The position numbers were made by a program, and so were the translations under genes. DNA of 64,000 nt from Laburnicola sp. R22_1. Taxonomy: Eukaryota > Ascomycota > Dothideomycetes > Pleosporales > Didymosphaeriaceae. Every line of letters begins with the position of its first letter. The stretch's first letter is position 1. Under the pieces are notes generated by a model, which was not told the DNA's origin, ran no database searches, and saw only the letters and a program-made list of their open reading frames with translations. This document shows, piece after piece, positions 45,423 to 57,561 of this stretch. The stretch spans positions 186,001 to 250,000 of the forward strand of contig JACONQ010000019.1 in NCBI GenBank assembly GCA_014281115.1, read 5' to 3'.

Positions 45423-46484
45423 ATTATTATATATATATAGATATATAACTACTTATTTAGTAGTAATAGTATTATTAGGTCGTATTGTTTATTTAGTGTT
45501 AATTACCCTTTTTAACCCCTTTTTAAATTAAGCCTGCGTAGGTTAGGATAGAAAGGCCGCTTTAGTACAGCGCCTAAAAATCTAGTCTATATCTAGTCTT
45601 TACTAATATAATAATAGTTTAATCTATAACTATATACTTGCCCTAATATTTATAAGTACTCTAATACTTATTAAAATTTACTTAAAGTATATATAGTAAA
45701 CTAACTTACTCTATTATTACTATTATTTGTAATTATATTATATTTATATGCTATGTATACAGTATAGTTATATATTATACTTACTATCTAATACTATAAT
45801 AACTATAAAAATCTAATATATCTATATAATATTCTTCTCCTCTAATAACTTATTAAAAATACCTTCTCTTTCTTTTTATTTTTAATCCTAGTTTTTACTA
45901 CCTTTCTAATATATAGTAATATAAGAAGCTATAGTAGAAACTTTATATATCTATTATAGTAGCGTCTATAGTTACTAATTTATTACTAGTCTAACTAGTA
46001 TACTAGAACTACCTTATATAAGCTAAGGTAGTATACCTTTTACTTTAGCCTATTAATAATTTTTTAAATAAAGTAGTACTCTAGTATAGATTTTTTAATA
46101 GTAGTAAATAAATAGATTTTTAAAGTGTACTTTTAGGTAGCGTTAACTATAATATTAGTATTAGGGCCTAGGTAGATAGTAAAAATAAAGTAATAGTAGT
46201 AGATAATATTTTATTAAAGTTAACTTTAATATAAAAATAGAGCGTTAGTATACTTATAGTATATAAGCTTTTACTTAGTATATATTTTATAAGTAGTACA
46301 AACCTACTAATATAATAACTATTACTTTTAGCAATCTTTAGAAATAATAGTAGAGAAAGGAGACAAGGGTTAAGTACCTTTTTATTCCTTTCTTCCTGCT
46401 CTAAACTATAGTATAGTAATATAGCCTTACTATATTTTATATATAGATTTTTTTACTTAGAGTATGTACTAAGCTTACTAAGTC

Positions 46485-46627
46485 TACTAGTAAGCTTAGT
46501 AAGCTTATAATACACACTTCTTTTTATTACTACTTTAAAATACTTTTCTATATTTATAATAGTAGAAGAAATAACTACTATTATTTATAATCTTTTTATT
46601 AGAAACCACTTAGTCGCCAAAAAAACT
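46485..46627 (-). repeat. Copy of the TTTGCGACTAAGAGG repeat family
   Basis: Reverse orientation; ends GAAACCACTTAGTCGCC. It includes the outer part with TAAGCTTATAATACACACTT. Confidence 0.75.
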
Positions 46628-47749
46628 ATAGTATTATTAGGGCAAAGAATAGGGGCGATTTTAAATTATAATTTTAAGGTTTTATATAATTAAAATTTAC
46701 TATATATATAAGAATAGATAAGACTTAATTTATATTTAGTTGTAGATTTTATATTATATACGCCTAGGCAACTATATATTATATTATTTTTAACTTTAGT
46801 AATAAATAACTGTGTTATAATATTATTATTAACTTTAGTATTTATAGACTATAGACTATAGCATAGCTTATAAGTAACTTTCTTATAAGTGGCTAGCTAA
46901 TTTATATATACTTATAAATAGTATTTTTAAATAGTTACTAAACTAGTTTTATTAGTTTACTTAATTTACTATATCTTTTAGTATATTTACTACTTTCTCT
47001 TATAGTATTATACTATATACTAAGAGTGCGCGAAATCTTTTTAAATATAGTTAACTTATAACTTATAATAATATATATTATACTTCTATAAAGTATATAT
47101 ACTTAGGTAGATTAATAAATAATAAGCTGATCTAGTTTTATTAGTTACGCGTTATTATAGAATAGTTAAATAAGTCTAACTTTTTATTACTTATATATAT
47201 ATTATATATATATAGATTATCTTTATAATAAATATTTTTAGTATTATTAGGATCATTATAAAAATAATTATAAAAATAATACTTAATTTATTAATTTACT
47301 ACTAAGGTAATTCTTTAGAAAAGAAAAAGTCTAAAGGCTATAAAGCCTAAAAGGAAAACTCTAATCTAGTCTAGACTAATCTAGACTAGTTTAGGGCAGC
47401 TAAAGGGTTATACTACTATTAAGGATGTATTATAATAATTTTTTTAAAAGACCTTAATTTTAAGGTTATTAAAGAAATTTTCTTAAACTAGCTAGTTTAG
47501 GTTATTTAACTAGCCTAACTAAGACTAGTATCCCTTTATAAGTTTACTTTTAGTCTTATTATTTTAATATCTTTTATTTTTATTTTTTTATATTACTTAT
47601 TATATTAGTATAAGTATTCCCTTAAATAAGCACCCTTAGTAGGCCTAGATAAAGGTAATCTAAAGTAATCTAAGCCTTTTCTAAGCTAATTTCTTTCTAA
47701 TTTCTGATTTTTTTAGGCCTATAGGGTATCTCTCTATACTAATTTAACC

Positions 47750-47892
47750 TGCTAGCGGGCTTAGTGAGCTTATAACGCACCTCTTTTTATTAATATCTTA
47801 AAATACTTTTTTATGTCTATAATAGTAGGAGGGATAACTACTATTATTTGTAATCTTTTTTTATTAGAAACCTCTTAGTCGTAAAAAAAACA
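47750..47892 (-). repeat. Copy of the TTTGCGACTAAGAGG repeat family
   Basis: Reverse orientation; the best preserved copy, with GCGGGCTTAGTGAGCTTATA at its outer end and GAAACCTCTTAGTCG at the other. Confidence 0.75.
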
Positions 47893-48763
47893 TACTAATT
47901 TAAACTTGCCTAGGGCAAACTAGACCTAATAGTCTACTTTAATATTACTTAACTCTTTTACAATAGTCTTATTATTAGCTAAGCCTAATCTAGCCTAATT
48001 TAGCCTTATTTTCTTTTTACTAAGATATCTAGCACTTTATAAAAGTTAAAGAAAATAGCTTAAAATAATATATTTATTATAATAAATTTTTATATTACTT
48101 TCTTTTAAAGTTTTATAAATAAGCTCTATAATAATAAAATTAAAGATATTTACTTTTACTAGTTTTTTTAAAAACTATAAAGCTTTCTAAAACTATAAGA
48201 CCTGTATCTTAGATAGTATAATTAATTTAGTTAAAATAACCTTATACTTAAGTATATTAAGTATATACATACTAGTTAAAATTAATTTTAAATAAGTAAA
48301 ATATCTTTAAATATATCTAGGACTCTCTAGGGTTTTAAAGGCATCTTAATATATTTAGGTCTTTAAGCGCTTTATTTCTAAACTCTAGACTACTATAATA
48401 TTTTTTTAAGTTTAGTAGTTTTTATCTTATTAATATTAAATTAAATATAAAGGTATTAAAGAAAGTTCTAGAAGCCCCTAAAAGTTTAAGGCCCTTTAGT
48501 AGTCTTAGCCTTTTTTAAAAAGGCTTTTATTTAGCTACAAAAGGTTTTCAAGGATATTAAATTTTTTTCTAAGCCTATTAAGGCGTTTTAAGGCTAATTC
48601 TATTATAGTTATACTAAGGATAAGTATACTAGTAATAAAAATACTTTACTATAATTTAGCTAGACTAGCTTTCTTCCTATTAAGCTTACTAAAAAGAAAA
48701 GGGTAAAATTAAAAAAATTAAAAGTATTTAGTAAATAATAATATAAATAGTTTTATAATAATA

Positions 48764-49130
48764 ATGCCGTGCAGAATATTAATAATAAAATTATTATTAT
48801 TTTATATATATTTTATTATTACTACTATATATTAGATACTAGGTTTTAGTGCTTTTTATATTAAAGATCTTTATTATATAGAAATTCTAACTAAAATTTA
48901 GCCTACACTATATATAGTAGTAGTAATAAAATATATATAAAATAATAATAACTTTGTTATTAATATTGTATATAGTATTATTATTAATAGTAGTTAATAA
49001 ATAGTCTACTATCCAGTATAACTAAGTTATATACTATTTTTTAGCTAGTAGAAAGCTATAGTAGAGTGTAGATTTATAATTATAAAAGTAGTATAGGTAA
49101 TAGAATAGTAAAACTATAGTTTACTATACG
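48764..49130 (-). repeat. AT-rich repeat, inverted copy of 57560-57860
   Basis: The block with TAATAATAAAATTATTATTA, its own internal inverted arm (48905-48985), and the adjoining segment to 49130 reappear as reverse complement at 57560-57860. The local palindrome (48770-48840 with 48905-48985) suggests a foldback or MITE-like element. Confidence 0.6.
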
Positions 49131-49619
49131 TATAGTGTATAAGTTTCTTTTAATATTAGTAATATCTAGTATACTAAATCTTTAATATATATAATACTAT
49201 ATTTTATAAATCTAGTTCTTTATTTATTATATCTAGTAATATAATAATATTTTAGCGTCTTAACTATACTACTTCTTTTATATAGAGTAGCATAGCTATA
49301 CTAGAGTTTTAAAAGTATATAGAAAATTAGCTAAATAAAGTTAAAAACAATTCTTAAAAATTTAGTAATCTTATATAATAAGTAGGGTTATTAAAATGGT
49401 CTTTTAATTGTAATATCTTTAATAATATCTAGCTTTAGCTATTTAGGCCTTATTAGCTAGTTTTATAACTCTAAATTCTAAAATGTAAAGCACTCCTTTA
49501 GTACCTAAATAAAAGATTAAATTAGGCGTTTATACTATAATAATAAAATAAAATAAAAATATTACTAAAGAAGCTAAAGAATAAAGTCTAGTAAAGTAAA
49601 GGTATAAAGCAGCTACTAA

Positions 49620-49877
49620 ATAATAAGTAGTAGTTCTTTAGAGACTATAAAAGTTTAAAAGCGCAGCTATAGTATAAGAAGCTTATTAAGATAGTAGTAA
49701 TTATCTAAGGCGTAGTTAATATAGGAGACTAAAAGTAATAGAAGTAAGAGTAAATAGTGGTAGCAGTAGAAGTATAAAGAAGATAGGCAATAGTAGTAAG
49801 GTTTTAAAGGGTAGTATATAGCTTACTAGTTATAAAAAAATCTACTATAAGAGAGAGCTAATAAGCTAGTTAGATTA

Positions 49878-49943
<66 letters not shown>

Positions 49944-50100
49944 GCATAAAAAGCTATTAAAAAAATTATTAATTATATAATATAGTAGTTAGTTAAATAG
50001 CTAGCCTAGGATTATATAACGCCATAGATTAACCCTAGAAAAAGATAAGTACTTTATATATATAAGCTAAAAGTAAAAGTAAAGTAGTAAGTAATATTTA
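49620..50100 (-). repeat. AT-rich repeat, inverted copy of 52980-53400
   Basis: Reverse complement of the sequence around 52980-53400 (shared words include ATCCTAGGCT and GGCTATTTAACTAACTACTA with transitions). The pair flanks the gypsy integrase relic. Confidence 0.6.
49878..49941 (+). repeat. TTA/ATT trinucleotide microsatellite
   Basis: About 21 units. The matching place in the inverted copy near 53095-53120 has only a few imperfect units, so the array expanded in this copy. Confidence 0.9.
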
Positions 50101-51499
50101 TTTCTTTACTATTAAGGTAATTTAACTTTTCTAAGCCTTATTTAAGGTAATTTAAGCTAACTAATACTAAACACACCTAATTAGGTTTAAAAAGTATTAA
50201 ATTTTTTAGTTAAAAAAGTATATTTTAGTACTAAGGCTTTAAAGTATATAAATGTTTTTTAAGGTATTATAGTAGTAGATGCGTATTTAAAAGTAAGTTT
50301 CTTAGGCTTTTAAAGCTTATTTAGCCCTTTTTAGTGTTTTTTTAATTTAAAATACCTTTCTTTTATATTTACTATCTCTTCCTAGCTTTTAGAAGGGGCT
50401 AAGAACTTTATTTAGCTTTATTTATAGGTTTAAAAGGTAACTTTAGCTTAGTTTAGTCTTAATTAGGCTTATTTATAGTTAGCTTTCTAAGTTATAAATT
50501 TTAGTTACTAATTTATCTAGGTTTTTAGTAAAGAAGCCTTTTTATACTTTTGTCTTTATAGTTTTTTATAATATATATTTATAATAGTATTTTTACCTAT
50601 TTTATAGTATAACTACTTTTTAAAGTTTATAATTTTATACTATTGCTTATTTATCTACTTACTAAGGCTAGTTTAGGCTAATCTAGGCCTCTTTAGGAAT
50701 ATTTTTATTTCTCTTTTATTTTAAAAAAATAAGTTTAACCTTGATATAGCTTATATGTTTTTTTAAAAAATACTTTTACTTTTAAGATTTCTTTTATATA
50801 AAGCTTATATACTAAAAGAAAGCTTTTATTATTACTTTAAAAATATTTTTTATTAGTAGCTATTAGTTTTCTTTATTACTATACCCTTTCTATTTTACTT
50901 TATATAGCTACCTACTAAAACTTTATTTTTTTACCTTTAATTTATTTAACTAGGTATATATATAGCCCTATTTATAGTAATATAATATTAAAAGGACTTT
51001 AGTTCTATTATATTAGTTCTTTTAGGGCTAATTTTTTTAGTAGATAAATATAGAATACTACGTAGATTTAGAAGTCTTTAGGTAGGCCTATTTTATACAC
51101 CTAATTCTTTATTTAGTATAAGACTTTATAGGAACTCTAGTACTTATAGTTTAGCTTTTCTTTTAGCCTTAGTAAGGCTAAGTTTTATATATTAAAATAG
51201 ACTATATCTTCAATAGTAAATTCTACTTACTTATACTTAAAATTATATACTTTTACTTAGTAAGTTTAAACTTTTACTATAATTTCTTATATAATAGCCT
51301 TTATTTAGGCTATTCTAGCTATATTAGTAATAGCTTAGGGTATATTACTTCTTAGTTATAGTTCTTTAGCTATATTAGTAGTTAGTAAGTTATAATTATA
51401 TATAGTCTAAATGGGCAACTTTTTATAAAGCTGTATATACTATTATTATATAAGTATTTTACCTATAATAGTAATAAGGCCTAATTATCTTACTTATAA

Positions 51500-52720
51500 T
51501 TATAGAAGATTTATAAGTACTACTCTAGTATTTAGTTTTATTACTTAGTCTGCCTATTTACGTATAGGTAAAAAGTAGTTAAAAGTAATTATTTTGTTTT
51601 TTAGTATTGTGTAAAAGTGCTTTAGTATTCTAATATAAATAGGCTACTTTTAATTATTACTATTAATTTTAAAGGACTATAAAGCTGTATAATTTCTTAA
51701 TAAAAGGTTTCTACTAGCGTTACTATAGTTGTATTCTTATAAATAGTTATATAGTAGGCTATTTTACTAAAGCAATTTACAACTACTAGTATACTATTAT
51801 ACTTATAGCTATATAGCCTACTCTTAAAAAGATTTATTATTATATTTATTATTATGTTTTACTAAAGGCCTATTAGAATTAGTAAGCTATTAAGTTAGCT
51901 ATACTATATATATTTAGTAGGTTTAACTTTTATATAGGCTTTATAAGTTAGAATATAATTTTTAATAAACTAAGAAACTCTAGACTACTAGAACTTTTTT
52001 ATATAATATTAAATATTCTTATAAAACTAAAATAGCCTATTAATAAGTTATTATAGTAGCGCTTTAAGGTCTTAATTTTAATACTCGCTAATATATATAT
52101 ATATATAACTATTAAACTAAAGTAAATTACTTTTAGTTTAATTTTATTACTTTATTTATAGTAAGTAATTCTCGATAAGGTATAAGAGACTTACTTTTAC
52201 TTTAATTACTATTAAGTTGCTTACTATTCGTTTAGAAATAGCTTAAAATAAGAGATTCTTAAGTTTCTCTTATTATATATTCTTTAAGGTAGGGTTTTTT
52301 CTAAATTATATAATTTGCGTATTAACTATAAATTTAAACTTTTTAGTCTCTTTAGAGGTGCTTTAGTTTTTTTAAGCTTTAGCTTACTTTAAAGTTTTAT
52401 AAGTAGCTTTTTCTAAACACTATCTATTCTATTAAGCCTTGTTACTTTTTCTAACTTATAGTTAGGCCTTCTTAAGAGTTTATCTACTAGATTTATTTTT
52501 CTTAAGTAGTATTTAATCCTAAAATTAAAAAAGGTAAGCTATTTAGCTTATTAAACTTAGTATTAGATTAGGACCTTAATTATTATAAACTTTTATAGGT
52601 TAGTATAGTCTATTTTTTTTGTAAACAAAGCTGCATTCCGCAACTATACTTTAGTAAAAGAAATAACTAGCTATAACCTTTTTTAAGTACTAGCTCTATA
52701 AAAATACTATATAAATATAT
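51500..52720 (-). pseudogene. Ty3/gypsy pol relic: RNase H-integrase linker and integrase
   Basis: No open frame remains, but reading the minus strand with stops recovers a gypsy integrase core at about 51785-51535: VVVNCFSKIAYYI (normally VVVDxFSKMAHYI), NTTIVTLVETFY, EIIQLYSPLKLIV, then STFTQY and KTK before a degraded QTDGQTE region. The first catalytic Asp is Asn and the second motif is lost, as expected from RIP. Around 52490-52600 a degraded YRPGKxNxADxxSRRPDY-like linker can be read. Ends and LTRs were not identified. Confidence 0.6.
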
Positions 52721-53847
52721 ATAATTAAGTTAATAATATGTTTATTATTTAGCACCCTATAAGGCTATTTCGTATAGGCTTAAGGTTAACTTAACTATAG
52801 TTAAGTAGTAACTTATATCTTGCTATATATACTATAATAAAATTAGGTTACTTATTACTTATATAAGAAGAGCCTAATTTTACTGCTATTTTATATACTA
52901 CTATAACTAATAACTATAAACAAATTAAATAAAATAAAGATGTAACTACACAATAAAGTAAAGTTTAACTTTAAGTATGCCTAATCTACTCCTCTCTTTT
53001 AGGGTTAATCTATAGTGTTACGTAATCCTAGGCTGGCTATTTAACTAACTACTATGTTATATAATTAATAATTTTTTTAATAACTTTTTACGCTATAATA
53101 ATACAAATAATAGTAACTAACCTAACTAGCTTATTAACTTTCTTTTATAGTAGATCTTTCCTTGTAACTAGTAAGCTATATACTACTACTAGGACTTTAC
53201 TACTACTTATTTTTTACTTCTCTATTACTACTTACCTTTACTTTTATTATACTACTATTTTTATTTCTTATTATTCTTATACGCTTATAAAATCTTAACT
53301 ACTACTAGAAGCTTCTTCTACTATAGTTATGCACATACGCACTAGCAATATATAAAAATACTTTTTTCTTCTAATAGTTACCTACTACTATATTTTAGTC
53401 TATCCTCTAGTTTTGCTAGTAATATAATAATAAGAAGCTATTATTATTATATAAATATTGCTATATTATTGCTTAGGCATTTATATAAAAAAATAGTCTT
53501 GCACTTAAGAATCTAAAGTTATATAAAAATTATATATAGCCTAAATAAATTATTAAGTATAACCTTTAAAATAGTATAATTAATTTAGTCCTTTAGTAGA
53601 CCTACCTTAACTATATCTAATAGTAAATAGGCTAGATAGCTAATATTACCTAGCTAGTTATCTATATTAGTTTTAAATTCTTTAGTAGCCATCTAACTAT
53701 AGGTATTTGATAATATAATCTTAATTTTAAAATACTAAAAAGGTATTATATTGCTATATATAATAAAAAGTTGAATTTAAAAGACTTAGTATTATATATA
53801 TTAAAGGGAAAGAATTTTTAGATATTACTAATATTGTAAAAGACTTA

Positions 53848-53913
53848 ACGTACTCCACAACCGAGCGACTCACCCAACCGAGCGACTCACTTTTGCCAAG
53901 ACCCCACCAAAAC
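53848..53913 (+). repeat. Left 66-bp terminal inverted repeat of pogo element 3
   Basis: Exact reverse complement of 55655-55720. Confidence 0.92.
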
Positions 53914-53938
53914 GTGCTACCATCAATAGTACAACGCG

Positions 53939-55567
53939 ATGCCTCAACAACACAACGAACTACTAGCGTCAAACAAAGCTCGTATACAGCTTGCGATCCA
54001 GGCTATCGAACGAGACGCGTCACTTTCGCAAAGACGCGCTGCCGCCATCTATAACATCCCTCAAAAGACCCTCAGCCGACGACGCGCTGGAATCGCCTTC
54101 CGACGCGACTACCCACCCAACACAATGAAGCTCACTGTAAGAGAGGAGAAGGCGATTATACAGCATGTACTCGACCTAAACTCGCGAGGATTCCCGCCAC
54201 GGCTTGCTGCCGTGGAGGATATAGCCAATTCTTTGCTAGCTAAGCGGCATCGCGACCCTGTAGGCCATAACTGGGCTCCAAACTTTGTTAAGCGCCAGCC
54301 AGAGCTTAAAGTCAAGTTTAATCGAAAGTACGACTATAAGAGAGCCCTCCAGGAGGATCCTAAGGTGATACGAGGCTAGTTCCGGCTTGTAGAGAACATA
54401 AAGGCTAAGTATGGTATCCTAGATAAGGACACCTACAATTTCGACGAGTCTGGCTTTATAATGGGCATAATATCAACTAGAGCGGTAGTCACAGGCTCTA
54501 AGCGTCGAGGACGGCCAAAGCAGGTGCAGCAGGGCAATAGGGAGTGGACAACAGTCATCCAAGGCATCAACGCAATGGGGTGGTGGATCCCACCCTTCAT
54601 TATCTTCGGGGGCAAGCACCACCTCTCCGCCTAGTATAAGGAGAAGGATCTACCTCATAATTGGGTTATTGCAGTCTCTAAGAACAGCTGGACGACAAAT
54701 GAGCTTGGTCTGCAATAGCTGAAGCACTTTGATAAGCATACAAAGAGGCGTACTATTAGTGGAGCACGTTTGCTCATTATTAATGGCCACGAAAGTCACA
54801 ACTCGCTCGAATTCCAGGATTACTGCAAAAAGAGTAATATTATTACTCTCTGTATGCCTCCACATTCGTCGCACCTCTTGCAGCCACTTAACGTGGGTTG
54901 TTTTGCGCCATTAAAGAAGGCGTATAGGCGCCAAGCCGAGAATCTGATACGCAACCACATCACGCACATCACCAAAATCGAGTTCCTACCTTGCTTTATT
55001 GCTGCTTTTAAGGCTTCAATTACTGAAAGTAATATCAAAGGAGGCTTTTAAGGTGCTGGCCTAGTGCCCCACGACCCAGAGGCTGTACTATCGCAGCTTG
55101 ACGTCCGCCTGCGTACGCCTCCAGAATGTACTATTCGCGATAGTACATGGGAGTCGCAAACTCCGCGAAATAGTACAGAACTTAGGTTACAATCAATGCT
55201 GGTTAAGCAAAGGATTCAAAGGCATGTGGATAGTTCCCCAACTTATATGGTTAAGGCGGTGGAAAAGCTCGTCAAAGGCGCCGAGCTGATGGGGCATTCT
55301 TTGGTGTTGATGACCAAACGCAACACCAAACTTCAAGCTGCTAATAAGGCCGCCACGCGACGTAAATCGCACAAAAGAAAGCGATTGCAGCAAGAAGGAG
55401 CTCTTACAGCTGAAGAGGGCCAGCGGCTGGCTACTCTAAAGGACTTTGCGGCGCGCAGTGATGGCAAGAAGGCAAAGAAGAGGGCGCGCGTTGATGGAGG
55501 CGAGCCAACTTAACGGCGCTGTGGACGCTGCGGCGAGCCTGGGCACAATAGAACAACGTGTAAATAA
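53939..55567 (+). pseudogene. Pogo-type DDE transposase with C-terminal zinc knuckle (element 3)
   Basis: 543 codons in one frame with internal stops. N-terminal helix-turn-helix (AAAIYNIPQKTLSRRRAG), CENP-B-like second domain, DDE region with YNFDESGF, LLIINGHESH and LQPLNVGCF. The second and third catalytic Asp residues are Asn, both G-to-A changes. Three of the internal TAG codons align with Trp in element 4 (for example HLSA-stop-YK versus HLSAWYE). A basic C-terminal region is followed, after a TAA at 55511-55513 replacing probable Gln, by RRCGRCGEPGHNRTTC, a CCHC zinc knuckle, and a final TAA at 55565-55567. Confidence 0.85.
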
Positions 55568-55654
55568 CCTGCAGAAGTAGATTCTGAATAGATTGGCCTA
55601 TTTAGACTATTGATAATAGTTCGTATTGACTCTGTACTGTCGTGAATAGTACAT

Positions 55655-55720
55655 GTTTTGGTGGGGTCTTGGCAAAAGTGAGTCGCTCGGTTGGGTGAGT
55701 CGCTCGGTTGTGGAGTACGT
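55655..55720 (-). repeat. Right 66-bp terminal inverted repeat of pogo element 3
   Basis: Exact reverse complement of 53848-53913, followed by TA. Confidence 0.92.
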
Positions 55721-55735
55721 TATACACTGTGCGTA

Positions 55736-57561
55736 ACGTGTTTACAAGCGTGCCGTTAGTATAAGCGAGCCGTTAACCCTACCAACTTTCTACACTTAAA
55801 AAGCCACGTAGTTTTACAACACATCAAAATTCTATTAATATAATAGCTTTCCTAAATCAAGCAGTATCTATAGAAGCCTTCTTGCACGTACGTGAGTTGT
55901 GCCCAGGCTCCCTGCAGCGCGTGCAGCGCGCTGAAGCCTGCCGGCTCGCACCTGACCGCGCCTGGCTATACCGCGTTTCTCCCTCTAGTTGCTGCTCAAC
56001 AGCCTTCTAAGCAATAATATCCTCTCCCTCTGCCTTTGATAGAGTGCCTTGCTTCTAGATCCACTTCTTTTTACGCTGTTTACGCGTTGTAGCTGCCTTA
56101 TTTGCCCTTTATAGACTAGCTATCTTATCGCGTATAATTACTATTAAATGCGCCATTCTCTTAGCCCCTCTTGTAAGCCAATCAAGCGACTGGATAACTG
56201 ATGTAGGAGAGGATCCTTAATGCCTTTAGATCCGCTTACAAACTAGAGTTAACTAAGCGCCTAGCTCGCGCGCGTTGCTTAGTGTTGCAGACTCCTATAG
56301 GGTCTCTAGTAGGGCTGCTGGCGACGGCGTACAAAGCTTCACATTAAGCTTTAATATCACCGCCTCTAGATTGTGTGGGACTAGCCCAGCGCCTTAAAAG
56401 CTTGCGCAGATATTCTCCTTTGTAATTAACTAGTTGTAGGCGGCGCAGAAGGCTGGTAGAAACTTAAGCTTAGTGATATGGTTGATGTGGTTGCGTATCA
56501 GGCCCTCAACCTGGCGCCTGTACGCCCGCTTTAACGGCGAGAAATAGCCAACGTTAAGCGGTTGCAGAAGGTGTGACGAATATGGCGGCATACAGAGAGT
56601 GTAGATCTTGTTCTTCTTACAGATCTCCTAGAATTCGAGCGAGTTGTGACTCTTATGGCTGTTAAGTATTAGTAGCTAACGCGCGCCCACTCTACGCTCT
56701 ACTATATGCTTAATAAAATGCCGTAGCCAGGCAACACTAAGCTCGTTCGTAGTCCAGCCATTGTCGCTAAGACTAATAGCCCAGTCACCTGGTATATCGT
56801 CGCCCTCGTACCAGGCAGAGAGGTGGTACTGGCCAGCGAAGATAATAAAGGGCGGGATTGCCCACCCAGCAGCGTTGATTCCGTGGATCGCCGTCACCCA
56901 CTCACAATTGCCTGGCTGGATCGCTTTTGGCTAGCCACGCCTCTCTAAGCTAGTAACGACTAGCTGGGAGGATATTTTACCCATTAGAAAGCCAGTCTCG
57001 TCGAAGTTGAAGGTATCCTCGTCGCAGATACCGTAGGTGGCCTTTGTACGTGCTACTAGCTCAAACCAGGCCTGTATAACCGTCGGGTCCTCGCAGAGGG
57101 CTCGCTGTCGATCGTAGGGTCGATTAAATCGCGTTGTGAGGCTGTCTGTTCGCTTGACAAAGTTCCTAGGCCACTGCTGGCCAACGTGGCCTGCGCTGCG
57201 CTCAGTGAGCAGCTTATTCGCCATATCTCGTACAGCACCTAGAGTGGGCGCAAAGCCTCGCGAATCTAGGTCAAGTATTTGCTCAACAATCACCTCCTCT
57301 TCTAGCTTGGTAAGCTTCTTTGATTTGGGCTGGTAATCGCGTCGCGCAGCGTTGATCGAGGGACGTTAAACGTTAAGGCAGCGCGATTTTCGCTCTGAAT
57401 CTGATTTTTATTAATAGCTGAGATAGCAAGGAAGATATCTCCTTCGTTATAGGGCAATTAAGTTGTAGTTGGTTGAGGCATTGTAGTTTGCTTATCGCGC
57501 GTTACGGAAAGTTGGTGGGGTTAACAGCTCGCTTGTACTAATGGCACGCTTATAAACACGT
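55736..57561 (-). mobile_element. Pogo-type DNA transposon, element 4
   Basis: 1826 bp, flanked by TA (55734-55735 and 57562-57563). The termini are 55-bp inverted repeats (55736-55790 and 57507-57561) with five differences, all transitions. The motif AAGCG(T/A)GCCGTTA occurs twice in the terminus, 17 bp apart. It lies 13 bp beyond the TA of element 3 and is transcribed in the opposite direction. Its transposase is a relative of that of element 3. Confidence 0.88.
55880..57481 (-). pseudogene. Pogo-type DDE transposase with C-terminal zinc knuckle (element 4)
   Basis: Starts at the ATG at 57481 (MPQPTTT, like MPQQHNE of element 3). The best stretch (57293-56676) shows the second DNA-binding region, FNFDETGF, EWVTAIHGINAAGWAIPPF and GWTTNELSVAWLRHF. 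Further on are LLILNSHKSH and LQPLNVGYF with two catalytic Asp changed to Asn. Many TAG/TAA stops occur towards the C-terminus. There are frame changes near the N-terminus (about 57340-57380) and before the zinc knuckle, which is readable as RCTRCREPGHNSRTC at about 55890-55935. Confidence 0.8.

Larger units (their letters stand above)
43640..53845. repeat. AT-rich RIP-degraded block 1
   Basis: About 10 kb with almost no open frames and very high A+T. It is made of overlapping degraded repeats: the TTTGCGACTAAGAGG family (four copies), a segment at about 44150-45260 that recurs in the same order at 60030-60960, inverted pairs at about 48770-48985, 49620-50100 versus 52980-53400, and Ty3/gypsy relics on the minus strand. 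No host gene was found. Confidence 0.85.
53848..55720 (+). mobile_element. Pogo-type DNA transposon, element 3
   Basis: 1873 bp, flanked by TA (53846-53847 and 55721-55722), with a perfect 66-bp terminal inverted repeat (53848-53913 and 55655-55720, starting ACGTACTCCACAACCGAGCG). Within each terminus ACCGAGCGACTCAC occurs twice, 17 bp apart. One transposase gene lies on the plus strand. The GC content is far above the surrounding AT-rich block, so it entered after that block had decayed. Confidence 0.92.

Noticed and set aside
49878..49941. CRISPR-like or regulatory array
   Set aside because: It is a plain trinucleotide microsatellite without spacers.
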